Part shown: piece after piece, positions 1 through 9,598 of the stretch
Layout of the letters: every line of letters begins with the position of its first letter
How positions within the stretch are numbered: position 1 is the stretch's first letter
Assembly: GCF_002291145.1 (NCBI RefSeq)
Contig: NZ_NTGE01000045.1
Span: forward strand, 1-56,992
Direction of reading: 5' to 3'
Source: Streptomyces sp. SA15
GTDB lineage: Bacteria; Actinomycetota; Actinomycetes; Streptomycetales; Streptomycetaceae
DNA: 56,992 nucleotides
The notes under the pieces: model-generated
Told to the model about the DNA's origin: nothing
Seen by the model: the letters and a program-made list of their open reading frames with translations, nothing else
Databases searched by the model: none
Position numbers and translations under genes: made by a program

Positions 1-105
1 CCGAGGGCGGGCGCGGCTTCGCCGAGGGCGGGCGCGGCTTCGCCGAGGGCGGGCGCGGCTTCGCCGAGGGCGGGCGCGGCTTCGCCGGGGGCGAGACCGG
101 CCTCA
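1..105. repeat. 21-bp tandem repeat, coding
   Basis: Four perfect 21-bp copies occupy 1-84, and a fifth, degenerate copy lies at 85-105. The array is cut by the window edge. The unit length is a multiple of three and is read on the minus strand as the heptapeptide EAAPALG, so copy-number change would keep the frame. Confidence 0.95.
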
Positions 106-656
106 CCAGAGGCGGCACCTTGGACCGGGACGGTGCCGCGAGCGGCGCCCTGGCCTGGGGCAGCAGTGGAAGGAGCCGGGGCAGCGGCGGAGGCGGGGAC
201 CTGGGGAGGTGTGCCGTGAGCGGTGGCGGCGGCCCGGCGCGGGGCGCCGTCCTCGGAAACGGCCCTTTGACGAGGCGTGTCGCTCGCGGAAGCAGCTTCG
301 GATCGCGGTCGGCCGCCACCCGCCAAAGGCTTGACCCGCTGAGGGTCCCCATCCGCCGGTGCCTCGGCGTGGCGTGGGGTGGCTGCGGAGGCCGCGTTCC
401 CGTAGGAAGTGGCGGGCTCCTCGACCGCGGGTGCGGTCCAGGGTTCGTCGACCCGGGCGATGGCCGGGGGCCTGCCGAGGCCGGGTGCGGCCGGGGGCTC
501 GCCGAGGGCAGGTGAGTCACTCGGCGCGACGTTCGGGGCCGGCTCCGTCCGACCGTCCGGTGCCTTCGGACTCGTCGGGTCGGTGCGGCTCGGAGGGCGG
601 GTGGGGGCTCCGGGGTCGGGGGTGCCCGGCGGGCCGGAGTGCGCGGGGTCTGTCAC
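1..656 (-). CDS. Ala/Pro-rich protein with heptapeptide repeats, N-terminal part
   Basis: This is an open frame from a GTG at 656 that has no stop before the left edge of the window; I read all 218 codons and found none. An AAGGAGG ribosome site lies six bases before the GTG, which fixes the start. The protein has no signal peptide. It is dominated by Ala, Pro, Gly, Arg and Glu and looks disordered. Near the left edge it enters a repeat of EAAPALG (four perfect copies in view, one degenerate copy). It lies downstream of the von Willebrand A gene on the same strand but is separated from it by 600 bp with hairpins, so it is probably a separate transcript. The function is unknown and the C-terminal domain is outside the window. 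Confidence 0.75.
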   Translation of the reverse strand, partial: MTDPAHSGPPGTPDPGAPTRPPSRTDPTSPKAPDGRTEPAPNVAPSDSPALGEPPAAPGLGRPPAIARVDEPWTAPAVEEPATSYGNAASAATPRHAEAPADGDPQRVKPLAGGGRPRSEAASASDTPRQRAVSEDGAPRRAAATAHGTPPQVPASAAAPAPSTAAPGQGAARGTVPVQGAASGEAGLAPGEAAPALGEAAPALGEAAPALGEAAPAL

Positions 657-667
657 GGTCTGCCTCC

Positions 668-1053
668 TTGGTCGGGGAACCGGGATGTGCCTGGGCCGAG
701 GAACCGGGAACTGTCGGGTCGGGGAGCCTCGAACTCCAGGTGGAGGAGCCTGGAACCGCCGTGTGCCGGGGAACGGGACCCACCGCGGGCCGACGCATCC
801 GGACCCGCCGCGGACCAAGCAACGGGACCCGCCGCCTGCCAAGGAACGAGACCCGGCGTAGGCCGAGCAACGGAACCCGCCCGGCCAAGGAACGGGACCC
901 GCAGTTGGCCAGGGAACGGAACGCGCCGCAGACCGACGCCTCCAGACCCGCCGCGGACCAAGCAACAGGACCCGCCGCCTGCAAAGGAACGAGACCCGGC
1001 GTAGGCCGAGTAACGGAACCCGCCCGGCCAAGGAACGGGACCCGCAGTTGGCC
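668..1053. repeat. Degenerate intergenic repeat with a 121-bp duplication
   Basis: The 657-1255 gap has no convincing gene. It holds about a dozen degenerate copies of a short motif resembling GGAACGGGACCCGC every 20-45 bases. Part of it is a direct duplication of 121 bp: 790-910 and 933-1053 differ at only five positions, with an offset of 143 bp. The motif is not in a fixed reading frame, so I read it as non-coding minisatellite-like DNA. Confidence 0.8.
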
Positions 1054-1132
1054 GGCGTCTCCGGAGCTTCCGTAGGCCGGCGGCCCCGAATCTGCCGTCC
1101 GCCGGTAGCGGTCGGTGGGCGAAGGCCGGGGT

Positions 1133-1175
1133 CCAGGGGCGGAGCCCCTGGCGGGGTCGAAGGGGCGGAGCCCCT
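1133..1175. terminator. Twin GGGGCGGAGCCCC hairpins
   Basis: There are two inverted repeats: CCAGGGGC-GGA-GCCCCTGG at 1133-1151 and AGGGGC-GGA-GCCCCT at 1161-1175. They lie 80-120 bases past the stop of the von Willebrand A gene. Stems of this type are common between Streptomyces genes, and they probably end or stabilise the MoxR operon transcript. There is no U-tract. Confidence 0.6.
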
Positions 1176-1255
1176 GGGGATGGGACGGGTAGGGGCGGCG
1201 GGGGCGAGCAACAGCCGGCGCCCGCACCACCGCGGGGCACCACACCGACCCGCCC

Positions 1256-2206
1256 TCATGGCAACCGCGAGAACCACAGCAGCGATGTCGCCGCGGCGAC
1301 CAGGGCCATGCCGAGGCCGCCCGCCACGAACCACTGCCAGATCTCGCGTTCCTCGGTGCGGTGGCCGACGGAGCTGCCGATGTCCTCGTAGACGGCCTGG
1401 AGTTCCTCCCCCGTAGCGGCCTCGTGGTAGTCGCCGCCCGTGCGGGAGGCGAGGTTCTCCAGGGCGGGGCCGTCGACGGGGACCTGCAGGAGCCTGCCGT
1501 CGCCGAGGTCGATGACTCCGTCCTCGGTGCCGTAGGCGATCGTCGAGACCGGGATGCGGTCGGCGGCCGCCTCCGCCGCCGCCGACTCGACCGAGCGGCC
1601 GACGGTGTTGGAGCCGTCGGACAGCAGCACGATGTGCGCGGGCGGCGGCTCGGTCTCGGCCTGCCGGTCCAGCGCCCGGATCGCGTTGCGCGCGGCGATG
1701 ACGGCTTCGCCGATCGCCGTGCCCTGCCCCGCGGTGAGCTGTTCGATCGCCGAGCGCAGCACCGCGCGGTCGGTGGTCGGCGGAACCGCGACCGTGGCGT
1801 TGCCGCTGAACGTGACCAGCCCGGTGTTGAAGCGTTCGGGCAGCCGGTCGATGAAGGTGAGGGCGGCACGCTGGGCGGCCACGAACCGGGTCGGTTCGAC
1901 GTCGGTGGCCTCCATGGACCCGGACGTGTCGAACGCGACGACGATCGTGGCCCGTTCCCGGGGCACCTGGACCTCGGCCGTCGGCCGGGCGAAGCCCAGC
2001 ACCAGCAGGGCGAGGGTCGCGCAGAAGGCGCCTGCCGGGACATGGCGGCGCCAGCCCGGCCGGGTGGGCGCCACCTTGTCGAGCAGATCGAGGTTGGTGA
2101 AGCGGACGGCGTACCGGCCGCGCCTGCGCTGGACCAGCAGATAGGCGCCGATCAGCGCGGCCAGCGGCAACAGGAGCAGCAGCCAGCCCGGTGACCGCAG
2201 ACCCAT
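1256..2206 (-). CDS. von Willebrand A domain membrane protein (BatA-like)
   Basis: This 316-residue protein has an N-terminal membrane pair (about 7-24 and 57-73), then a von Willebrand A domain with the metal-ion site DTSGS at 93-97, and a C-terminal membrane helix just before the end. This is the BatA layout: a membrane-anchored metal-dependent adhesion domain facing the outside. I chose the ATG at 2206 because GGAGGGGAGG lies directly before it; a longer upstream frame lacks a ribosome site. It is the last gene of the secreted peptide / MoxR / DUF58 / VWA operon, 46 bases after DUF58. Such operons act as chaperone or assembly systems for cell-envelope complexes, but the client is unknown here. 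Confidence 0.9.
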   Translation of the reverse strand: MGLRSPGWLLLLLPLAALIGAYLLVQRRRGRYAVRFTNLDLLDKVAPTRPGWRRHVPAGAFCATLALLVLGFARPTAEVQVPRERATIVVAFDTSGSMEATDVEPTRFVAAQRAALTFIDRLPERFNTGLVTFSGNATVAVPPTTDRAVLRSAIEQLTAGQGTAIGEAVIAARNAIRALDRQAETEPPPAHIVLLSDGSNTVGRSVESAAAEAAADRIPVSTIAYGTEDGVIDLGDGRLLQVPVDGPALENLASRTGGDYHEAATGEELQAVYEDIGSSVGHRTEEREIWQWFVAGGLGMALVAAATSLLWFSRLP

Positions 2207-2252
2207 GGTTCCTCCCCTCCGTCGCACTCCGCAGTCGCATGGGTCACATATG

Positions 2253-3161
2253 TCATGCGACGCCGCCTCCCGCTCGGCGCCGCTGGTCCTCGACGTACCG
2301 GACGACGTCACGGACCCAATCGCGATCCGTGTGCAGCCTGAGGTGGGCGGCGCCCGCGCGGCGGATGGACTGTTTGATCAGGGCCCGCTGTTCCAGCGCG
2401 GCCTCGGCGTACCGGTCACGCAACCGCCGTGCGTGCGTGGGCACTTCGCGTCTGCGTCCGGTCTCGGGGTCGACGACGGTGAGCAACCCGACATCGGGCA
2501 GCTCCATCTCGCGCGGGTCGACGGTCTCGACGGCGAGGACCTGGTGGCGGTGGGCCACGGTGCGCAGGGGCTGCTCCCAGCCGGTCTCCAGGAAGTCGGA
2601 GACGACGGCGACCAGGCCGCGGGCCGGCAGGACGCGCAGCTCGCGCAGGGCCTCGGCGAGGGTGGAGCCGGCGTCGCCGGGTGCGACGCGCGGGCGGTCC
2701 AGGGCGGCCCGCAGGATCGTCAGCAGGTGCCGCCGTCCGGTGCGGGGCGGGATCCGCCGTATGCCCTGCGGCCCGGTGATCTGCGCGCCGAGCCGGTTGC
2801 CGGCCCGCTCGGTGAGGAAGGCGACGGACGCCGCCGCGCCCACCGCCAAGTCCCGCTTCTCCATCCGGGCCGTGCCGAAGTCCATGCTCGCGGAGGCGTC
2901 GAGGACGATCCAGGTGGTGAGTTCGCGGTCGGCGAGGGTGAGGCGGACGTGGGGGACGGTGGTGCGTGCGGTGGCGTTCCAGTCCATCCGGCGTACGTCG
3001 TCGCCGATGACGTACGACCGGGTCTCCGCGACCTCGCTGCCGGGACCGGGCAGGAGACCGGGGTGGTCGCCCTGGAGGAGTCCGTCCGGGCGGCGGGTAA
3101 AGAGCAACTCCAGGTGCTTGAGCGCCTGTTCGGGGGTGAGTTCGCGCAGGCTGGGGGTCAT
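2253..3161 (-). CDS. DUF58 domain protein
   Basis: This 302-residue DUF58 protein carries the family hallmark YVIGDDVRRMDW near residue 50. It then has a von Willebrand-like DASASM motif, so it pairs structurally with the downstream VWA protein. It has no signal peptide or membrane helix and is probably cytoplasmic. Its ATG overlaps the MoxR stop by four bases, which implies translational coupling. In known MoxR systems the DUF58 protein is the adaptor working with the ATPase. The exact substrate cannot be told from sequence. Confidence 0.9.
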   Translation of the reverse strand: MTPSLRELTPEQALKHLELLFTRRPDGLLQGDHPGLLPGPGSEVAETRSYVIGDDVRRMDWNATARTTVPHVRLTLADRELTTWIVLDASASMDFGTARMEKRDLAVGAAASVAFLTERAGNRLGAQITGPQGIRRIPPRTGRRHLLTILRAALDRPRVAPGDAGSTLAEALRELRVLPARGLVAVVSDFLETGWEQPLRTVAHRHQVLAVETVDPREMELPDVGLLTVVDPETGRRREVPTHARRLRDRYAEAALEQRALIKQSIRRAGAAHLRLHTDRDWVRDVVRYVEDQRRRAGGGVA

Positions 3162-4189
3162 GCGAGGGCCTCCTCGCCGCCCGCCTCGACCTGGCGCGGA
3201 CTGATCCGGGGCTGCGGCACCGCCGCGAGCACCTCGTCGACGAGCTCGCCCGGGGTGACGCCGTCGGCGAGCGCGTCGAAGGACAGGACCAGGCGGTGGG
3301 CGATCACCTCATGTGCCAAGTCCCTTATGTCGTCGGGGAGTACGTAGCCCCGGCCACGCAGCAGCGTCAGCGCGCGGGCGGCGGCGATCAGGCCGAGCGT
3401 GGCACGCGGGCCCGCGCCGTGCGCCAACCGGCTGTCCGGACCGGCGAGTTCGCGGGTCGAGCAGACCAGTCGTACGGCGTACTCGGCGACCGCGTGGTGC
3501 ACGAACACCTCGTCGGCGGTGCGCTGAAGGGCGACGAGCCCTTCCGGGGTGAGGATGCGGCGCGGGCGGGGCGGGTCGACGCTCATCCGGTAGAGGATGG
3601 CGAGCTCCTCGGACTCGCTGGGCGCGACGACCTCCACCTTGAGCAGAAAGCGGTCGCGCTGCGCCTCGGGCAGCCGGTAGACACCCTCGGACTCGATGGG
3701 GTTCTGGGTGGCGAGAACGAGGAACGGCTCGGGGACGGGGATGGTGGTGCCGCCGATCGAGACCTGGTGCTCGCCCATGACCTCCAGGAGCGCGGACTGC
3801 ACCTTGGCGGGGGCGCGGTTGATCTCGTCGGCGAGGACGATGTTGGCGATGACCGGGCCCGGTTCGATGTCGAACGCCTCCTGGGAGGGCCGGTAGATGC
3901 GGGTGCCGGTGATGTCGGAGGGGACGAGGTCGGGGGTGAACTGGAGGCGGGCGAACCGGCCGCCGACGACATGCGCGAGCGTCTTCGCGGCCAGCGTCTT
4001 GGCGACGCCGGGCACGCCTTCGAGCAGGCAGTGGCCGCGGGCCAGGACCGCGGTGAACATCCGTTCCACCATGCGGTCCTGGCCGACGATCACTCGTTTG
4101 ACCTCGAAGAGGGCCTCTTCGAGGAGTTTGTCCTCGGACGTCGGGCCGGCCGGCGCGGTCGGGGCGGTCAGGGCGGTCGACACGGTCAC
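3158..4189 (-). CDS. MoxR family AAA+ ATPase
   Basis: This 343-residue MoxR ATPase has Walker A GVPGVAKT at 58-65, Walker B VLADEINRAP, and the conserved VYRLPEAQRDRF sensor segment. It probably remodels or inserts cofactors into envelope proteins together with the DUF58 and VWA partners. I chose the GTG at 4189, whose GTGA overlaps the stop of the small secreted gene upstream. A longer frame from 4252 would run through that gene and has no ribosome site. The operon order MoxR-DUF58-VWA is the usual one. Confidence 0.93.
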   Translation of the reverse strand: MTVSTALTAPTAPAGPTSEDKLLEEALFEVKRVIVGQDRMVERMFTAVLARGHCLLEGVPGVAKTLAAKTLAHVVGGRFARLQFTPDLVPSDITGTRIYRPSQEAFDIEPGPVIANIVLADEINRAPAKVQSALLEVMGEHQVSIGGTTIPVPEPFLVLATQNPIESEGVYRLPEAQRDRFLLKVEVVAPSESEELAILYRMSVDPPRPRRILTPEGLVALQRTADEVFVHHAVAEYAVRLVCSTRELAGPDSRLAHGAGPRATLGLIAAARALTLLRGRGYVLPDDIRDLAHEVIAHRLVLSFDALADGVTPGELVDEVLAAVPQPRISPRQVEAGGEEALA

Positions 4190-4431
4190 AGCTCCGAGGC
4201 GGGATCGCCGGTGCCCGCCGACGGGGTGGCGGAGCCGCCCCCGTCCTTCCACGGGCAGTCCTCGTGGTCCGCCGCGCCGCCGCCCGAGGAGTCGCCCTCC
4301 TCGACGACGAACCGGACCTGCTCGCGCGGTGTGTTCTCACCGTCGGCGGCGAGCGCCACGCCGCCGCCCGCCAGCCCTGCGGCGGCGATGACCGAGACGG
4401 TGACGATCGCCTTCTTCGTACGACGTGTCAT
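4186..4431 (-). CDS. Small secreted protein leading the MoxR operon
   Basis: This 81-residue protein has a clear Sec signal: basic MTRRTKK, a hydrophobic stretch, and a likely cut after GVALA near residue 28. The mature part is short, acidic and Gly/Ser-rich, with one Cys. An AAGGAGC ribosome site precedes the ATG. It overlaps the MoxR start by four bases, so it is translationally coupled and belongs to the operon. I do not recognise a family. An exported client or partner of the MoxR system is an inference from position only. Confidence 0.75.
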   Translation of the reverse strand: MTRRTKKAIVTVSVIAAAGLAGGGVALAADGENTPREQVRFVVEEGDSSGGGAADHEDCPWKDGGGSATPSAGTGDPASEL

Positions 4432-4719
4432 GATCGGTGGCTCCTTCGGCCGTGGGGAACGACGTCGGGTACGGAGCCAAGACCATCAGGCGAGGGCGAA
4501 AACGGACTTAAAGCCGGCGCGAGGGCCACGCCGAGCGGCCCCGTCGGGCGCGCCCGGGCGACAGATGGAGCAACCCCGTCGGATGCCGGTTCGGCAGCGG
4601 ACCCAGTGGCGTCGGGCCGCAGGGCCTGTCCGGCGCGCGGGGGCACGCCCGTCGTCCCCGCTCACCAGCCTCTTCGTGGGACCGGCGGGGCGCAAGGGTG
4701 TTCGCGCGGTCTCCGCGCG
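4432..4719. other. Gap between MoxR operon and efflux pump
   Basis: This 288-base stretch has only short antisense-like frames. It must hold the promoter of the MoxR operon and the end of the efflux transcript. I see no clear hairpin with a T-run and no convincing promoter hexamers. Confidence 0.5.
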
Positions 4720-6252
4720 TCACGGATGCTCGGCCCCGCCCTCCAGCCGCTGTCCGCGCAGCAGGAACCAGGCCGCCACCGCCGCGGCCAGCAGGACCGC
4801 CGCGCCCGCGCCCGCCGCGAGCGCCAGGCCGTCGACGAAGGACTGGCGGGCGGCGTCCAGCATCGCCTCGGATGTCTGCGCGGGCAGGCCCACCGACGCC
4901 TCCACCGCACCCCCCAGCGACTCGTGCGCCTCGGCCGGGGTGCCCGCCGGGCCGGTGAAGCCGCGGTAGACGCCGGTCACGATCGACCCGAGCAGGGCGA
5001 TGCCGAGGGCCGCGCCGAGTTCGTATGCCGTCTCGGACACGGCGGACGCGGCGCCCGCCTGCTCCTTGGGCACGCCGGAGAGGATCACGTCGGCGGTCAC
5101 CGTGAACGAGAAGCCCGCGCCGACGCCGACGACCAGCAGCGCCGCGCCGAGCAGCGGATAGCCCGTGGACTGGTCGATCACGGTGAGCGAGGCCAGCGCG
5201 AGGCCGACGGCCGCGAGTCCGCCGACGACGACGGACCGCACCGAGAAGCGCCGGGCCGCCGTACCGGCGAGCAGACCGGCCACCACCGCGCCCACGGCGG
5301 CGGGCAGTTCGGCCAGGCCCGCCTCCAACGGCCTCCTGCCCTGGACGAGTTGCAGATACTGCGAGAGGAAGAACACCAGCCCCGACAGGCCGAGGATGGT
5401 CAGCAGATCGGCCAGGACCGCGCCGCTGAAGCCGCGGTTGCGGAACAGCCGCATGTCCAGCAGCGGGGTCGGCAGGGTCAGCTGGCGGCGTACGAAGCCG
5501 TACAGCGCGCCCGCGCCCAGCAGGCCCGCGGCGAGCGGCTCCCACGTGAGGCCGTGGCTGGCGGCCTCCTTGACGGCGTACACGAGGCCGATCACGCCGA
5601 TCAGCGACAGGGCGACGCTGAGCATGTCCCACGGACCGGGACGAGGATTCCGCGATTCGGGCAGCAGCTTGATGCCGACGAGGACGAGGACCGCCATCAC
5701 CGGCAGGTTGATCAGGAAGACCGAGCCCCACCAGAAGTGTTCGAGCAGGAAGCCTCCCATGATCGGCCCGATCGCCGTTCCCGCGGAAGCGGTGGCGCCC
5801 CAGATACCGATCGCGAGACTGCGTTCGCGCGGGTCGTGGAAGAGGTTGCGGATCAGGGCGAGCGTGGCCGGCATCAGGGTCGCACCGGCGACACCGAGCA
5901 GCGCCCGGGCGACGATCATCATCCCGGGCGTCGTCGCGTAGGCGTTGAGGACGGATATCGCGCCGAATGCCGTGGCGCCGATGAGCAGGATCCGCTTGCG
6001 GCCGATGCGGTCGCCGAGGCTGCCCATGGAGACGAGCAGACCGGCGATGACGAAGGAGTAGACGTCACCGATCCAGAGGAGCTGGGTGCCGGAGGGCTTC
6101 AGGTCCTCGCTGATGTAGGGGGTCGCGAGGCCGAGGACGGTCGCGTCGACGGCCACCAGCAGCACGGCGAGCACGAGAACGGACAGCGCGAGCCAACGGC
6201 CGGGACGCTTCACCGCCTCGGTCGGGTTCGCCGGCTGCAGGGTGCTGGTCAT
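4720..6252 (-). CDS. MFS drug efflux transporter (DHA2, 14 helices)
   Basis: This 510-residue major facilitator of the EmrB/QacA type should export small toxic compounds by proton antiport. Motif A reads GSLGDRIGRKR in the first cytoplasmic loop. An antiporter motif C (GPIMGGFLLEHFWWGSVF) follows in helix 5. The helix count fits 14, and the length is typical. It starts with ATG after GAGAGGAA, 36 bases behind the TetR gene and on the same strand, so the regulator and pump are probably co-transcribed and self-regulated. The substrate cannot be predicted. Confidence 0.92.
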   Translation of the reverse strand: MTSTLQPANPTEAVKRPGRWLALSVLVLAVLLVAVDATVLGLATPYISEDLKPSGTQLLWIGDVYSFVIAGLLVSMGSLGDRIGRKRILLIGATAFGAISVLNAYATTPGMMIVARALLGVAGATLMPATLALIRNLFHDPRERSLAIGIWGATASAGTAIGPIMGGFLLEHFWWGSVFLINLPVMAVLVLVGIKLLPESRNPRPGPWDMLSVALSLIGVIGLVYAVKEAASHGLTWEPLAAGLLGAGALYGFVRRQLTLPTPLLDMRLFRNRGFSGAVLADLLTILGLSGLVFFLSQYLQLVQGRRPLEAGLAELPAAVGAVVAGLLAGTAARRFSVRSVVVGGLAAVGLALASLTVIDQSTGYPLLGAALLVVGVGAGFSFTVTADVILSGVPKEQAGAASAVSETAYELGAALGIALLGSIVTGVYRGFTGPAGTPAEAHESLGGAVEASVGLPAQTSEAMLDAARQSFVDGLALAAGAGAAVLLAAAVAAWFLLRGQRLEGGAEHP

Positions 6253-6288
6253 GATTCCTCTCTCTGTGGTCTGTGTGGTCTGTGGTCT

Positions 6289-6849
6289 CTACGGTCTCTG
6301 TGGTTCGTCTCGTCGCAGTGCCCCACCGAGCAGCAGCTCGACGGTCATGTGGTGGAAGTCCTTCGGTGCGCCCTTGCCGCTCTGCACCATCCAGGCGCCG
6401 GAGGCGAGCAGGCCGTAGAGCGCCTCGGTGAGCCAGGCGGGCGTGAGATCGATGCGGAACTCGCCGCTCAGCTGTCCCCGCCGGAACAGGGCCGAGATCC
6501 GCTCGTCGAGCAGGGTCCAGCCCTCGTGCTGTTCCTCGCCCTCGAACAGCTGGTTCTCGGTGTAGAGGAAGGCGAGCAGTCCGGCGGCGGGTTCCAGCTC
6601 GCGCACGAGCCGCCGTACGGCGTCGCTCGCGGGCCCTTCGTCCAGACGTGCCGCGTCCAGGGCCGCCTCGCACTCCGCGATGCCGAGCGCCTCCAGCGCC
6701 CGCACGAGCGCGTCGCGTCCGGCGAAGTGGCGGTGCAGCGTGGCCCGGCTGATCCCGGCCGCCTTGGCGACCTCGTCCATGGTCGCGGTTGATTTACGGG
6801 TCAGCAGGGCTGCGGCGCTGCGCAGTACGTGGTCACGGTCGACGGCCAT
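6289..6849 (-). CDS. TetR family repressor of the adjacent efflux pump
   Basis: This 186-residue TetR regulator has an N-terminal helix-turn-helix (about residues 22-45, containing AKAAGISRATLHRHF) and a variable C-terminal ligand domain. I preferred the ATG at 6849, which gives MAVDRDHVLRSA; an upstream ATG at 6876 would lie inside the palindromic operator. The regulator is encoded directly ahead of the pump. Two matched palindromes lie just upstream of its start, so autorepression released by a pump substrate is likely. Confidence 0.9.
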   Translation of the reverse strand: MAVDRDHVLRSAAALLTRKSTATMDEVAKAAGISRATLHRHFAGRDALVRALEALGIAECEAALDAARLDEGPASDAVRRLVRELEPAAGLLAFLYTENQLFEGEEQHEGWTLLDERISALFRRGQLSGEFRIDLTPAWLTEALYGLLASGAWMVQSGKGAPKDFHHMTVELLLGGALRRDEPQRP

Positions 6850-6868
6850 GCGACAACCATAGCCCATG

Positions 6869-6904
6869 TGAGACATTTTTGTCTCACACTAGACATGAGT
6901 GTCT
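6869..6904. promoter_or_regulatory. Tandem palindromic operator for the TetR regulator
   Basis: There are two copies of AGACA-N4-TGTCT, at 6871-6884 and 6891-6904. They are exactly 20 bp apart, so on the same face of the helix. The first is part of a longer perfect repeat, TGAGACA-N4-TGTCTCA, at 6869-6886. They lie 20-55 bases upstream of the TetR start. A weak GAGACA / TATGGT promoter pair overlaps them. This fits cooperative binding of two TetR dimers. Confidence 0.75.
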
Positions 6905-6932
6905 CGCATTGGCCCGCGCTCAGCAGGATTTC

Positions 6933-7904
6933 TCAGTGCCAGGGCAGCTGCCCGCGCCGCTCCCAGTAGGCGCGCGGTTCCTCCACGAGCGTGGCGAGCC
7001 GGGTCAGCTGGTCCTCGTCGAGGTCGACGACGGCGGCGTGCAGGTTGGAGGCGAGCTGGTTGACGGTGGCGGCGCCGGAGAGGACGACTCCGGCCCACGG
7101 CTGACGGAGGACGAGCGCGAGGGCTACCGCGTCACAGCCAAGAGACGTTTCTTCTGCTACGGCCTTCAGCGCGTCCGGCGCGTACGGGTCCGCGAGCCGG
7201 CCGTTCGCCATGGCCTCCTTGACGATCACCGTGAGCCCGGCATCGTGCGCCTCGGCGAGCGCGGGGGCGGCGGAGGTCTCCAGCGCGTTGTACGTCGACT
7301 GGACCGTGCGGAAGAGGGGCTCGCCGTCGACCGTGACGGCGAGCGCGGCGCGGACGGTGTCGGCCTGGTCGGGGCCGCTGGTGGAGAAGCCGATGGTCAG
7401 GCCTTGCGCGGCGGCCTCGGCCAGCTTCGCGTGGAGTTCCTTGTCGGAGAGGGCCGGGCTGTCCGGGGTCACCGAGTGGATCTGGTAGAGGTCGAGCCGG
7501 TCGCCGAGGAGTGCGTCGGTCTCGGCGCGCTGCCGCTCGTATGTCTGGACGCTGTGGTCCTTGACCTCGTGCGTCTCGGCGTCCGCCGTCCAGCCGGCGG
7601 TGTAGGTGTAGCCCCATTTGCTGCCTACGACGATGTCGTCGATGTCGGGCCGGGCGTTCAGCCAGTCGGCGAGGAACTCCTCCGAGCGGCCGTAGGAGCG
7701 GGCGACGTCGAAGTAGCGGACGCCCTGGGCGTAGGCGGCGTCGAGGAGTTCGTGGGTGCGGGTGCGGAGCGTCTCGACGCTGCGGTTCTCTCCGAGGTCG
7801 TGGTCTCGGCCGAGGTTGATGTAGCCGGGGCGGCCGACGGCAGCGAGGCCCAAGCCGATGTGGCAGGTAGGCGTCGTGGCGGTCGCGAGACGTGCGAAGG
7901 GCAT
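6933..7904 (-). CDS. Aldo/keto reductase
   Basis: This 323-residue NADPH-dependent aldo/keto reductase has the catalytic tetrad D66, Y71, K96 and H143 visible in the contexts YFDVARSYG, GSKWGY and LYQIHSV. The length and barrel pattern are normal. It is monocistronic on the minus strand, and the TetR/efflux operator lies between its stop and the TetR start. The physiological substrate is unknown. Confidence 0.9.
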   Translation of the reverse strand: MPFARLATATTPTCHIGLGLAAVGRPGYINLGRDHDLGENRSVETLRTRTHELLDAAYAQGVRYFDVARSYGRSEEFLADWLNARPDIDDIVVGSKWGYTYTAGWTADAETHEVKDHSVQTYERQRAETDALLGDRLDLYQIHSVTPDSPALSDKELHAKLAEAAAQGLTIGFSTSGPDQADTVRAALAVTVDGEPLFRTVQSTYNALETSAAPALAEAHDAGLTVIVKEAMANGRLADPYAPDALKAVAEETSLGCDAVALALVLRQPWAGVVLSGAATVNQLASNLHAAVVDLDEDQLTRLATLVEEPRAYWERRGQLPWH

Positions 7905-8001
7905 CGCGGGCTCCGTTCGGTCGGCTCCTTGCGGCTCATGACCAACGTAACCCGCGATGACCTTCGACTACCGCCTCAGAGCTCGGTCCGTGCGGTGCTT
8001 T

Positions 8002-8050
8002 GGCGGGTGCGCGTTCATCGTGGCTTGTCGCGCAGTTCCCCGCGCCCCTT
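8002..8050. repeat. Streptomyces intergenic palindromic element, copy 1
   Basis: This is a GC-rich element containing GTGGCTTGTCGCGCAGTT followed by CCCCGCGCCCCT, located just past the argH stop. The same sequence recurs inverted at 16426-16476 and, altered, at 43351-43424. It is a widespread Streptomyces intergenic repeat, usually near gene ends, and may act as a terminator or RNA-stabilising hairpin. Confidence 0.8.
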
Positions 8051-8063
8051 GAGGGCGTTTCCC

Positions 8064-9563
<1,500 letters not shown>

Positions 9564-9598
9564 CATCACGCTACTGCTTGTGCCAGGTACACATCGGG

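Noticed and set aside
1..105. CRISPR array
   Set aside because: The units are directly adjacent without spacers and are in frame with a gene.
517..1255. Minus-strand frames continuing past the VWA gene through the repeat block
   Set aside because: They lack ribosome sites, change composition within the repeats, and conflict with the well-supported gene starting at 656.
8002..8050. tRNA-like or small RNA gene
   Set aside because: The sequence is a known type of Streptomyces intergenic repeat found in three places here, and no cloverleaf is possible.
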